Assembly (NCBI GenBank): GCA_951804985.1
Contig: OX638132.1
Location: 106,239,737 to 106,303,736, forward strand
DNA: 64,000 nucleotides
Source: Dryomyza anilis
Taxonomy: Eukaryota > Arthropoda > Insecta > Diptera > Dryomyzidae
Direction: 5' to 3'
Each line of letters starts with the position of its first letter. Position 1 is the first letter of the stretch. The translations under genes were made by a program, and so were the position numbers. Below the pieces are notes generated by a model. The model did no database searches, was not told where the DNA came from, and was given only the letters and a program-made list of their open reading frames with translations. Positions 1 through 12,200 of the stretch are shown piece after piece.

Positions 1-1715
1 GTTTATTTTTATGGTGTTGTCATGCTGGAAATGTTAGTACTTTTTGCGAAAATTCTGTTTCATTCCGATAAAACGAATAGAGTCTGATTGTGCAGCACTT
101 GCAGGATATATTGAAATTTGGTCATAAAATATGAACTTAAACTAATGGTGTCGATTTTAGTTAGATGCCTAAGCTGTAGCATTTTAATCAAATTTATTTT
201 ATATCTGTACTGATTTTTGAGGTTCCGTAATATTTGAATCGTCAAGTATTCACTGGAATAATGGATTTTTAAACTGCTGCCACAATGAGTGCTGCTTTAT
301 TCATTGATCATTTTGTGAGGTATGTATTCAAGGTCTTTACTAATTAATAAATAATTAATTAATTACAAAAGAAATAAATCACTCCAAGTACGAGTACTTT
401 GTTGACGCACAGAACCGTTCCGACATTGCCTCACACACCCGTCGGCAGACTAATTAAATTCCAAATAGCCCCCATATTCCAAAACGTTTTCTCTTCTCTC
501 TACATGCTATAATAAGACACATGTGCTATGCAACAAAAACATAAAACTCTCTGCATTATTGATGGCAATCAAGAAATCGTGTCATGCACGAAACTTAATC
601 ACATCATTACGGTACAAGAATCAAACAAAGGACAGACATGGAAATGGACACCAATTCCGACACCGGCTCTCGAATACTCAAGGTGTTGATTGGGTTCACG
701 GCGAAGTTGTCGGACTCAAGTTTCAGACTCAGTGTCCAGACACGTGATCTTCTGAAAGCTGTCGAATAGGACTCAAATGACTACCGACTAATTCGAAGTT
801 TGAGATGATTCGGTGTTTTTTTATTTGTTGTTGTTGGTCTGCTCAACCGAAAGTGTGCGCTGAATTAGAGACATTAACGCATTCAACTCATTATGTTTAT
901 GGCAATTGCAGTAAAAATTTAAATTTTGATTACTGTGTCTGCTCCCAACTCCCAGCGACTACATCTGCTGAGTTTCATTTCATTTAAATATAATTTCTGC
1001 TGACAATGAGCCGAATAATTGACGAAAACACAAAACAAAAATAGAGCAACTTTGGGCAAATAAGTGCCAGCATCAGGCAGTCGTAGTCTTAAGGAGGACG
1101 ATTCATTTTGATGAGCTGTCGTTAAGATAGGCTAACAAGGACCTCAGTAGTCGTTGCTATCGGTATCTGCTGGCAACATGTTGCTGCATACATTACGTGG
1201 ATAAGGAAACTGTTATTCGAAATTTTCCAAAAATTCTTCAGCGTAAAGGTCGTTGACTTCAATCTGTTCTGCGCAAGCAATAGCAAAATGCAGGGACAGT
1301 CGAATGAATGGACTTTCGATGATTTAACTTCGGATTATTGGTGCCACGTGATTGTAAAGTGTTTTTCAAGTAATGATTTTATCGGCACAATTTTCCTTAT
1401 TTTCGTCTACAATTAAGTACATTAAATTGTCATGATTCAAGTGGGCAATTTAAGATGATACAAAAAACCGCACGGCAACTAATAGATAATGAAAAATAAA
1501 ATCAAAATTCAATTATACTTAGAATGTTTTATAAATTCCAAATTCCCAAGTAATACATGCTATAATTATTAAGTCCAATATGAATTTTAAGTTTTAAAAA
1601 GTTTGGTTTATGGTTTGGGATGTCTAATTGTATTCCCCTCAATTTGTCGAGTAAATGGAAATAATATTAAATAAATCACATTAGGGTATTACTTATTTTT
1701 AACACCCATTTATCA
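1..1715. other. Gene-free sequence, no recognised feature
   Basis: Short chance frames only, none with coding composition or recognisable domains. Slightly less AT-rich around 400-800 and 1080-1300, but no splice-consistent exon chain was seen on either strand. Confidence 0.4.
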
Positions 1716-1840
1716 CGTCCTAGAATTGTTTATTAGGACTAAACAAAATTGTGCAAAATTGCAGCACGTGTTCCTGTTCAAATTCTAAAATATTTTGCAC
1801 TGCTTATTTTTTGGTCCCAATAAACCATCCTAGGGGGATG
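1716..1840. repeat. Short inverted repeat (hairpin), about 45-bp arms
   Basis: The left arm, around TCCTAGAATTGTTTATTAGG, pairs imperfectly with the right arm, around GTCCCAATAAACCATCCTAG, with a spacer of about 30 bp. It probably is a MITE relic. No second copy was noticed in the window. Confidence 0.4.
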
Positions 1841-2549
1841 CTAAATATATCCCATGTCCATTAATTATATTGTGTAATGGATAAAGAATTAATCGTCAAT
1901 CATCACAACATTTAAATTTGATTTAGATCCGTGATGTGCATGGTAATGTCGACAGCTTTTCAACAAACAATTGCATTTTACGACATAATAACATAATGAA
2001 TTCAGAAAAGCAAAGATAACAAAATATAAGCGTCTTTCCCGAATTATACGCCCTTCGTTCGGCCTGCTTGACATCCATGGCGAGTCTGTTCAGTTCTAAT
2101 GAAGCCGACGAGAGTTTAATATGGCTGTTGTGGTAGTGACAGTCGAACAAATACACACACACACATCTTTTGACTTCACGATTGCCAGACCTTAAGAACT
2201 TGAACTTGACCTATGTGTGCAGACTGTCGCACTGTGGGCAAATTCGATAATTTCTGTCACATAAATAACAATGATAAAATATTTTATGAAAATACAGGTT
2301 AGCTACCAGTACTGATACAGCAGTCACAAAATGTGCGTTCAATTTAATAAAGATCTTGTTAAGAATCGAGTTCATCACATAGTCCTTACACATATAGTCC
2401 CTGATCAAAACGACCGTAATTTTGCAGACAGAAGGCCAATTAGTAATCAATTAATATGACATTTTAAATATTTGTAATATGATAATTATAGTCGAAATAA
2501 AATCTAGTATAAACTAAGTTTAATTTAAAAATGTGACTGAATAACTGGA
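1841..2549. other. Gene-free sequence
   Basis: Only chance frames, plus a short (CA)n run at about 2154-2165. Nothing recognised. Confidence 0.4.
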
Positions 2550-3480
2550 CCTTAAATTCTCAGTTCGTATTGATTTATTTTGGACCAATCAACAAAAAGA
2601 CAGAAAATTTCCCATGATCATCTCATACATCAATTCAATAATATTTTCGGTCGCTGATTTTGACACTGTTTTTTACTATTACGAAACGTTTTTTTTAAGA
2701 AAATGGCTATCCAATTTGTAGGCATTTTTCAGTCACTTTCTACACAACTAGTTTTCCAATAAAATATGTAAATGCAATTTTTCTTTCAATTGTAAAGACT
2801 AATTACAATATGCCAACATATACTAATATTGCGATAATCATTTTTTTAGACCATTTTTGGATGATATTTTTAGAATTTTGGATCTAATGAAAACTAAGAA
2901 TATGATTTATGATTATACATAGTTCAAACTAACGAACAAAATTACTTGCGGATAATAACAATTTCCTTGTTTATCATTAGATCCTAAATACTAAGAAAAT
3001 AATTAAAATTGTCTTAATAAATTAAAAAAAAACCGAGTTTAGATGCAACTATCTTAAATACAGTATATTAAAATTAGTCAGTAAAATTTCGATTAATATT
3101 TTTTATAAAACTATTTTCAACAGTACTAATTTTTTACTTTAAGTATTGGCTAAAAAGTGTTAAAATTTCGATAGCAATTTTTTCAAAAACGTTAATTTAG
3201 AGTAAAACACATTGCCACATTTTATTATAATAATAAAAATGTCTATTACAAAAAACATATTTTTTAATTACTTTGGAAAAAATTGCGAACAAATTACAAA
3301 AAAATAATAAATTAAAATTTGAATTAATATTTTTTTTTAGTGATTTAAATAAAAAAATCTTATAAAGTGTGTGTTTTTTTTTTTTGTAAATGTAACATTT
3401 ATCCAAATCAAAAATAATAATAATAATAATATCAAAATAAAAATACAATACTTACACAAAAAAGGTTTTTCGATTTCTTT
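2550..3480. repeat. Diverged E-family element
   Basis: This matches the left arm of the E element at 26993-28412 in order: a CATACATCAATTC block, GTCGCTG...TTTGAC, a TCTATTACG-like stretch, and the block around TAGTTCAAACTAACGAACAAAATTAC (about 2920-2945). It is more diverged than the upstream copy and is interrupted by long A and T runs. There is no coding potential. Confidence 0.45.
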
Positions 3481-3499
3481 AAAAATCAAGCAAGCTAGT

Positions 3500-3680
3500 G
3501 CTTGCTTGCTTTAACAAATAACAACCATAAACCTTATAAGAATTATAAATACATAAACGAGTAAAATAAAAAGACGAACTCTTGTTTGTAAATTTCATAT
3601 TAAAGAAGTTGAGATTGAGACTGAAAAACATTAAAACTATGATTATAATTTAATTATTGCAATTTTTTATATATTGAAAA
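3500..3680. repeat. Half copy of the F fold-back element
   Basis: The segment with AAGAATTATAAATACATAAA and the following AT-rich part resemble the right arm of F copies at 14224-14676 and 27553-28020. It lacks the terminal AGTTGGTGAAAT part. Confidence 0.35.
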
Positions 3681-3838
3681 TGATAATTGGAAAATAAAAA
3701 CCACATTAAAAATTTTGTATGTGTATTCATTAGGAAAAGTCATGTCGAATGAAATCGACATGTAATTTTTTGAACATGTTTCAAGATTATTTGAAAGATT
3801 TTCTTCTATTAAAAGCTTGTAAATAAGTCGTGATAACT

Positions 3839-4735
3839 CGTGATGGCAAAGGGGCGAATGTGTTATTTTTGACATTTGCGTTTTTTTACATTTTTTAATG
3901 TAGTTTTTCTTCAAGTATACTATGCGAAATGGTGTGTGGTTTCGTTGGAAATTGTTGGCCATAAAGACTTAACGAAAAGGTCGAATTCGAAAAATTTCAA
4001 ATCTTGTCATGCCAAACGGGCGAATCTTTTCGTTTTTTTGCCATCACTTTTTACTAGTACAAGATAAATTAGTGGTGTAAAGGCAATTATTGTTTGTTTT
4101 TAAAGCACCTATCGGTTGGCATCATTATTTAAAAATAATTTGCTAAACATTTTTCTTGCTAATAACAAAAATATAAAAAAAATTTTAATAACAAAAATTT
4201 TTAAATAATGATGACAACCGATAGGTGCTTTAAAATCAAACAAATATCTTGAGCAAATAAAGAGTTATACCAAAAAATAAACAAAATTTGCGTTTTGGTC
4301 ACACCCAGAAAAAAATACTATATAAATAATAGTTTTTTACTATTAAAAATAGTCAATAGGATAAATTATTATTTTAATCGGAAAATACGATTAAATACTA
4401 AAAAATATCATGACATTGCCATTAAGTTTATATGAAAAGATTTATTTTTTGTATACTATTAAATAATAGTCCTATTGACCAATTTTAATGGGATTTGAGA
4501 GAATTTTTTTCTGGGTGCAGGATATAGCAACACAAAATCCGTATTACAATTCAGTATGTTGTTTAAATCCAAAGATATTGTATGTATGTTATGATAATTG
4601 ATGAATAAACCAAAATAACAAAAAAAAAAAATATAAACAATTTTTTTTTACTAATTTTTAAAGCACTTCAAACTTTAAAATTTGATTTCCCTATATTTAA
4701 AAAAAATGCACATTCCCCCCTTTGGCATGCCAGTG
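3839..4735. mobile_element. D-family element with terminal inverted repeats, hosting a nested MITE
   Basis: The ends are GGCAAAGGGGCGAATGTG (left) and, inverted, CATGCCAAAGGGGGGAATGTG (right). Internally there is a second CATGCCAAACGGGCGAATC motif and a nested hairpin around 4100-4235 (AAAGCACCTATCGGTTGGCA pairing with its near complement). The element is split by the A MITE at 4302-4517. No transposase frame was seen. Related copies are at 51588-51997 and 53951-54405, with a fragment at 44030-44200. Confidence 0.6.
4302..4517. mobile_element. A-family MITE, complete, 216 bp
   Basis: The perfect terminal inverted repeat CACCCAGAAAAAAAT begins at 4302 and its complement ends at 4517. The interior is built of ACTATTAAAA/CAATAGGA words. 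It is inserted inside the D element. Comparison with the uninterrupted D copy near 54100 suggests a 2-bp TG/CA duplication. A second copy, missing its right end, is at 57305-57523. Confidence 0.7.
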
Positions 4736-6165
4736 ATTATATGATATATAATTTGCAACAACTAATTGGAATTTAAAGCATTAAAGCAGCCAGACTTTGG
4801 TTTTTTGCCCCATAGTGCGCTATGTGTTTCGGTTTGGTTCAGTGTTTGAATGATATTCGACTGGTATAAGTATTATTATTTATGAATTTCTGTTATGTTT
4901 GGCCCTGGTTATTGCCAGTTGCTGTTGTGTTTCGTTTTATTTTTTCATTTCATTTTACTCTGCTGAAATGAAGCGCTGCTATTCTGATTCCAATAACCAG
5001 GTCAATAGTCCTTCCTTAACCGGGATGGCCTGCGTTAGCCTCTCGTATCGGCGCCGGTTTCTAAAATGATGTAGAAGGAGGTGTTTTTGTGTAAAGTGGC
5101 AACGCTGTCAATATGCTTAATGCAAAGTACGAAGACAAATTCAATTAACTGCAGAAAAAATATTTTTATTTTCAAAATGTTTATCATTTTTAAGAGTATC
5201 TTTAAATGTCTTTCCTTTCATATTCTGTTCGTCATGCTCCATATGCTTCTCTGGTTCTGCAGTCCTGTGGTTCTACTGTCCTGGTGCTCTACATGAGATG
5301 CATGAAAACGTGCGTGAATAACACAAAACTATTTTTATTCAAATTGTAAACCTCATTTTATTCATGCACGATAATGTCTTTTATTAGGTACCTATTTTGT
5401 TTGTGTTTTGAAAAAAGGATTTTCTGATTTCTTTGCTATTGCTGCGCATATCAAGCAAAAACAGACATTACCGACATTAGATGAAGGAGAATAAATATCT
5501 ACGAATTTTATGGTTTTCTATAATGCGTATCAGACTGTGAACATTTCATTTTTTGCACAGATATTATTGCCAATAAATGAACACAAGTTTTTATAATATT
5601 TTGTTCATGCAATAAACACATTTTCAATTTACGATGGCATTTTATCCGTCTCTATTCTACACGCTTTACTGTGATACTTATTTTATTTAATTTTGACATA
5701 ATTAAAAATATATAAAAAAATCTGGTACAAATAAATCAAAAAATAAAACAAAAGACGAAATATTTTTTAAGTAAAGCAACCACTGCCTAATTTGTCTAAA
5801 ATATGTCATCGTCTTGAGTACCCTTTCGGCATTACCACGGTCATAATGAGTGGCCATTATGGTGCCGTTGTCTACTAATTGTCTCCCACAACTACATCGT
5901 TAAATCTCCGCAAAAGCTGACCAATTTTATTTGCGTACTAAATTCAAACAAATTGACCAGAAAGTTTTAACTGGGAATTATTTCTCTTGTGTGCGCCATG
6001 TCCTTTTGGGTCATTATTCAAACTTTTAAATTTCGACGCCAATTAGAGAATAAAATGGTTTTATCTTTCTAGGTCTTTAACTCGCTCTTTTTCTTATTGA
6101 GAATTCGTTCGTTGTATCAGTAAATTAAAAAACAATTACTAAAAATGTATAAAGTGGACACACAA
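4736..6165. other. Gene-free sequence
   Basis: 4790-5060 is less AT-rich (around TTGGCCCTGGTTATTGCCAG and CTCGTATCGGCGCCGG), possibly a conserved non-coding stretch. No exon with splice sites and coding composition was seen. Confidence 0.4.
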
Positions 6166-7246
6166 TAGGGTTGCCAAGTCTAAATTTTCATTCAGGTTAT
6201 ACTTCGGGTTCAAAAGGAGGACTTAGGGGGTGCAAATATCAAAAAGAAAAGTTTTAGCGGGTTTTAATACTTATACTAAATAACATAACATAAAATTCAT
6301 GTAATTTTATATATTGTATAAACAAAATATCTGAAATTTATGAAATATAAAAACGACGTGTGCTAATATTATATGACAAATATTTATTTCATTCGGTGAA
6401 TTTACAAATGAATGATAAATACTAATAGAATGGCATATCATACAATTTTAAATTCGTACCAAAATCAAGTAAATCCGACGTATATACACTGAGAAAGAAT
6501 AAATACGCAATATATCAGAATTTAATAGTAATGAAAAAGTGACGTAGTAAATAAAAAATAAAATTAAATAAAATAAATTTAAATTTGATTTTTGTAATAA
6601 ATAACGTAATATTTAAAACACAAAAGATATTAAGTATTTAATTAAAACTTAAATGAAAAGTATTTAATTGTGTTGCGTTCGCATTTAAATTCATAATTTT
6701 AAAAAATATTATAGAAATATTTTTAACAATTATTAAGTACCTATTTTTTGAACAAATTACTCCAAAATTTTGTAATATGTGGCCATGCTATGCTGGAACA
6801 TAAAGGATTTTTTTAACCAGAAACCTTTATTTTTAAAAATAAAATATATCTCTCCATCAAAAACTTTATGTTATAAATAAAAAATAGGTTAATTTCTGAT
6901 TTCATATAATTACCATTTCCAATTAGGGTACATAAAATCCAAAAAAGAAATATGCACTGTTCACAAAGCAATATGTGATGCATATGTGATTGAACCCCAT
7001 CCTAAAAAAAGCAAATATGTATAATCGGGATATTTGCTTTAAGAATAACATCGAAAGATAAGGCTGAATGTTAAAAACAAATATTTAATTTTTCATTCAA
7101 ATGTTATAAAAAATAATTTTTATATATATGATTATTTCTGTCCAATCGATTGCGTTCTTTAGATCAAATTAATAAAAAATAGTGTTGGGAAAAATGTTCT
7201 GTTCTCAACGATACTACCCCTCAAATGGCCACGTCTGGCAACCCTA
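6166..7246. mobile_element. Element M with 11-bp perfect TIR, about 1.08 kb
   Basis: TAGGGTTGCCA at 6166-6176 is matched by TGGCAACCCTA at 7236-7246. The target duplication is ambiguous: TA if the TIR is taken as GGGTTGCCA, or AAT if it is AGGGTTGCCA. The interior is AT-rich with no frame of note. It is probably non-autonomous and the superfamily is not assigned. Confidence 0.55.
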
Positions 7247-7859
7247 ATAGAAAACCTGCTGTATTACATTTCTTTCCATTTGACTGAATTTTCAAACTCA
7301 TTCAAGTACAACATTTATTTTATTTTTTCAATAGATTCTACTAAATGTGTGGTAATTAATAAGCAAAGACGTTTTTCTAAATTTCATTAAAATCATTTTA
7401 TTTTATTTAATCACTGGAATATCTTGAATTCTGTTCTTAACTTTAACTTTTAACTAGCATTAACTACAAAATGAATAATTTGAATTTAAAAATAAATTTT
7501 TATATTTGCCATGCAATTAATTAGACTTTTTAAACTATTATCAATTCATTTTTACAATTGTTTAAATACGACTAGTGCTTAACTCATTTCGACTCAGTGT
7601 TCGAAGCGACAATAAATAGTTTTTACAACAATTCTTAAAACTTAGAAGCTACTTAGTATTAGTATTTATGGACTTTCTGTGACTTTAAATAGTTTATAAT
7701 CACCATTTTAGAGATTTATAGACTAGTATAATTAAATAACGACAAATTGGAATAGCGAAGAGAGTGATAGAAATAGATACAGTTACAGTTAGAAGAAGAG
7801 GCAACTCGTACATTCGAAGCCTAGCCTAAGTTCAACATTTAAATTTTAATACTTATAAC
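7247..7859. other. AT-rich region just downstream of CapaR
   Basis: Probably 3' UTR and downstream flank. There are several AATAAA-like words on the minus strand. No frames or repeats recognised. Confidence 0.35.
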
Positions 7860-7865
7860 TTTATT
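7860..7865 (-). promoter_or_regulatory. Candidate polyadenylation signal AATAAA for CapaR
   Basis: TTTATT on the plus strand reads AATAAA on the minus strand about 100 bases after the CapaR stop codon. The region 7250-7860 is very AT-rich and offers other matches (for example near 7396), so the real 3' end is not determined. Confidence 0.3.
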
Positions 7866-7964
7866 TAAAACTCTGTTCGTAATTATAACAAACTGCGATG
7901 GTACCATGGTTTTCATGACACTTCTTCTCTTCATCTGTCCACGTTCCGTCCTTCATTTAATTAA

Positions 7965-9212
7965 TTATAAAGCCATGGGATTTCCGCCATTCATCGCCTG
8001 TACCATCACCGGGTCTAAAACTTCTACCGTTGCGTTCGTCGTTGCCACTGTCGCCGGATATATGATGCGCATCAACGCAGTTGTTGTCGGTGTCGGTGTT
8101 GATGCCGATGCCGACTGCTGTGACTCGCCGCCACCAACCGGACGCCTACGCTTCGTACGCCACCGGAAGCGCTCCGCGAAACTGTCCAGCTTCTTTACCG
8201 ATCGGCGCGGTTTCGTACGCGTCGCCTTAAACGAGGCGATCGTTGCCTTCTTCGGGTCCTCTGTTAAGACCGTGCGTTCGCGTTGACTGTGCTGCTGCTT
8301 CATCTCCTGCGGGTGCCCCATGCCGGGCAGATGCGTCCGCATCAACTCGACCCGTGGGCTTGTATGTAGCGAGTACACATCTTCGTCGCGTCGGCTGATA
8401 ATGCGAGACAGCTTTAGGCGGCTGCGCGACGGTTGGCTCATCGTCAACTCGGCGACAGAGTGCAATGGCTGAATCGGCGTCGTAGCCACGAGCGTCGCTG
8501 CCATGATCTGCGGTGCTACAGGCTTTGTCAGCTGTTCAGCCTCTTTGCTTAGCTTCGCCAGGCTACTGTCCGTCGGCCACATCTCCGAGTTCAGCGAAAG
8601 ACAATCACCGTCGCTAGTAGCGGCGCTTCCGTTGACTGCAGCCAATGAACGTCGCAGCTCTTTGAGGCGTTGCGCATGCGGATGTGGGTGTGGATGCGGA
8701 TGATAGTGGCTGCTGCCTCCGCCAATGTCTACCTCCATCAACGAATTGGCATCACCCACCGAGGAGAGCTGCGAGATCTGAGTCTGCAACATACGATGCT
8801 CGCCGGCGGTGCGCTGCGGCGTCGACACGGAAACCGCTGGCGCAAAGACGTCGTTTTTGCTCAGCGACGTCAGTAGCGTCGACTGACTGCCTACGGAGAT
8901 GCAGCGGTTGCGATGCGAGGAGCGACAACTGTGACTGCCGCCGTTGCCATTAGTGCTGCCTGCAATGCCGCTGTTAAGGGTCGTCGTCGTGGTCGTAGTG
9001 CGGATGCTGTCCTGCAGAGAGAGATGATGGGTGGGGTCACGACAGTTGGACATTTGGACAACTCGGTAGGAGTTGAAGTGCTCGAAGGCATTGCTATTCA
9101 CCGTTGTGTGTAGCCGCATGGATCCGTTCTGGCGCAGTAGTGCGCTGTAGTTGTGCTGCTGCTTGGTCGGATGTTGGCCACCGGCCAGGCGCAATTGGCG
9201 CGCTAGTGTCAC
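7965..9212 (-). CDS. CapaR: CapaR exon 6: long cytoplasmic C-terminal tail and stop codon
   Basis: This is a single uninterrupted frame of 415 codons plus TAA, entered from acceptor CTAG|GTG at 9213-9214. It begins [12 protein letters not shown], directly continuing FREAFK from exon 5. The tail is rich in Ser, Thr, Gln and Asn, with a threonine run (RTTTTTTTL), a histidine/proline repeat ([12 protein letters not shown]) and a basic block near the end ([14 protein letters not shown] and [10 protein letters not shown]). The base composition is strongly GC-rich compared with flanks, as expected for coding DNA. Fly CapaR proteins are, from memory and unverified, nearer 480 residues in total, so this tail would be expanded. 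A shorter splice form ending in intron 5 cannot be excluded. Confidence 0.85.
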   Translation of the reverse strand: MTLARQLRLAGGQHPTKQQHNYSALLRQNGSMRLHTTVNSNAFEHFNSYRVVQMSNCRDPTHHLSLQDSIRTTTTTTTLNSGIAGSTNGNGGSHSCRSSHRNRCISVGSQSTLLTSLSKNDVFAPAVSVSTPQRTAGEHRMLQTQISQLSSVGDANSLMEVDIGGGSSHYHPHPHPHPHAQRLKELRRSLAAVNGSAATSDGDCLSLNSEMWPTDSSLAKLSKEAEQLTKPVAPQIMAATLVATTPIQPLHSVAELTMSQPSRSRLKLSRIISRRDEDVYSLHTSPRVELMRTHLPGMGHPQEMKQQHSQRERTVLTEDPKKATIASFKATRTKPRRSVKKLDSFAERFRWRTKRRRPVGGGESQQSASASTPTPTTTALMRIIYPATVATTNATVEVLDPVMVQAMNGGNPMAL

Positions 9213-12200
9213 CTAGAACGAGAGGGACAGAGCAGAGGCAAGAACACAAAAACAAACACAAAAGTGATGCAACATAAAAGAAACAAAATGGCGCGCATTT
9301 GTTAGTTGTGCGTGACAGGAGGAGGGCAACGACGGTGCACCTTACCTTGAAAGCTTCGCGGAACTTGTGGCTCATGATGTTGTAGAGCAGCGGGTTAATG
9401 CACGTCGACAGGAAGTACAGGACGCCCGAAATGTAGTTGAGAATGTGGTAGACATCAGTGAACAACGGGGAGGTGACGTTCGCTGTCAGGCCGTAGGCCG
9501 CCATCAGCCGTTGTGCATGGAAGGGCGCCCAGCAGAAGAAGAAGGCCACGGCGACGGCAACTATAAATGAAGTAAAGAGTGAAGTTAGTTCATTTCTTAA
9601 AAGTTTTGTTTGTGATTGCAATATACCAATTATTGTCATTGTGGAGCTAAAAGTCACCAAATGCATTTTTTAGAAAATTTCAAATTTCGAGTTTGTTCGT
9701 TATTATTATAAAAAAGTAATTGATACATTTTAAAAGTTGAAATAATAATTAATAGATTCAAATTTATGTATCATTTGATACAAGTATTGAGCACATCGAT
9801 CAGTCATTGACAGATATATAATGATTTTTGTAAATGAATAATTGGCATTTTGAAAATGTAGTTGGTGACTTTATTTCTACAACGATGATATATAAACCGC
9901 GTTCACAATATCCAGTTAAACGTTTCAATTCCATATATTTATGGGTAACTCTTAGTTAAAATGACAGTTAGTGCTTAACCGAAGATGGTGAACACGGCCC
10001 TTAATCAGTTTATTTCCGAATTTTTTATAACCTTTTCTGTTATGATGAACATTTTAATAAAATTTTATTTTTTATAATATTGTACGTATTTTTGTGAACA
10101 AATTGTAAGTTAAAAAATAATAAGGACCAATTTTTCAGTCACATTTTCTAACTAAACTTAGTGAAACCTAGATGCCATTTCTTCTAAAAATTATTTCAAA
10201 TAAAAAGTACTGTCAATTTTTTGTTTTTAGCATTTAACGCTATTTGGACGTTTTAATTAGGAACTATAGTCGTTGCAAAATGTGGAAGAGTTTAAACTAG
10301 GTTTAAACTTGCACTGACAAATTAATCTAATTGTACGATTGATATATTTGTAATGAACTACACACAAATAATCTCTTTAGAAACCATAAGCATTCAATTG
10401 ACAATCAAGTTGGAATTTTAAAATAATTACACCCAAAAAATAATTCATCTATTCCAAATGGAATTGTTTCAGCTCACTAGAATACATTTCTTAAAATCAT
10501 AGCCACTTTTTTTGTCAATCAACGAACATTTTCATCAAATCAATGATTATTTTTCTTCAAATAAAAAAATGATCATGTTTTCCATGATGTCTCCATACAA
10601 AGATCGCTCATGAGGATATTTGGCAGTATTCGAAACTGGTCCGTATGATCATTTGCCTGTGTGATGTTCTCAATTTGTTGTTATTCTTTCAAATAAATCA
10701 AAACAAACTTATGTTAATGTATATATTATGTATATATAACTTCAACGAATAGGTATCTACTGGTGTTTAGTTATCTATCGTGTAAGCAAAATTTCGTAAT
10801 TTGAACGCATAGTTAAGGAGCAAAAACACCGGATCGGTAAGGGATATCTGTTAGGTACGAACACCAATAGATATCTATTCGTTGAAGTTACGGGCATTAC
10901 TGCAATATTAAATTTCTATGCAGCCTTTTTAACTCAAATTAGGACTTTTTTTTTCGGTGTGCAAATATTAAAAATAATATGTACATTTTATAAAAATATA
11001 TGTGTTAGATAATTAGAATTTTCTACTAGGCAATTAAGGCGAGAGTGCAGAAGCCAAGACTACACAGCAGACGATGTCAAAACTCAACTGTTTGATGAAA
11101 AGGACCGAGGGGCGCAGAGTAAATGTGTGAATAAATGGCTGTAATGAAGGAGTGAATGTCATATAATCGCATAGCATTAGCAATTAGAATCAATAACAAT
11201 GCAGTCGTCTGGGTGGCCGTACCATTAATTTTTAGGTGTGCATGTGGCATCTATTAATGGAGTAACCACTTATTGCATGCGCACAGTGTTTGCTGTTACC
11301 CAATGCATAGGGGCAATCCAAATTCACTTTGTAATGAAGGAGTTTTGGGGAAAAATGTGCTACTTCATTTATTGAAATCTAATTTTTAATTTCAATGAAA
11401 AACTCAAAGGTACAGCTTACAGAAAACCCATCTTATAGACTTGTCACTACTTTTTTAGAAATCAATACTTAATAATTATTATTATACCATATAATTTAAA
11501 GAATAACCGTCGTAGTAGGCATCTTTTTTTTACTCAGAATAAAGTTTTCCAAACAAATTAAAATTCATTACTCCTTATTTTTAAAACGTACGCCTAAAAC
11601 TTTAATATCCCGAAGGAAAATTTATGAATTTACTTGATTTTTTTTTTGCAAGTAGTATTGAAGTAAGACTAAATATCTTAGAGAATTCTATACGGTAGAT
11701 CAAAAGATATAAATTAAATAGTGTTCGTACCGGACGGAACAAAAAAATTATTTATTTGAATTATTTTAAAAAATATCTGAAATTATGTGCTTTGTTTGTA
11801 TATTTACACTTTGTTCCTAAATTTTATAGTTTTTTCATAATAAATCACTGAAATATTCCGGGCGGGACAAAAAGTTCCGTATAGAAATTATCACTTTGAT
11901 TTTGATTCTAAAAATACTTTTAGCGTACAATATATTTTTTTGAATTATCTAAGAACATAGCTGAGACAATTTACTTTATTTTTGTTTATGAACATTTTGT
12001 TCCTAAAGTTTATAGTTATTTCATAATAAATCAAAGAATAATTCCGGATGAAATTTGCTGTCGAAATGGTTTTAAATTGAAAATACCGAGGAAATTCAGA
12101 TAAGGAAATTCAGATAGGAACGGAGGATTCAACTCTTTAAAAAAATGTGATAGTTTAATGTGATAATAATGTATACAATAGGAGACCCTTATAGAAAAAT

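Noticed and set aside
7906..9113. Plus-strand frames opposite the last CapaR exon (up to 126 codons)
   Set aside because: They are antisense shadows of the GC-rich exon 6; the minus-strand frame is longer, joins the receptor core in phase and has real protein character.
9094..9666. A 190-codon minus-strand frame running through exon 5 into intron 5
   Set aside because: The part after FREAFK reads through a consensus donor (GTAAG) into intron 5. Splicing to 9212 restores a sensible continuation and exact codon count.
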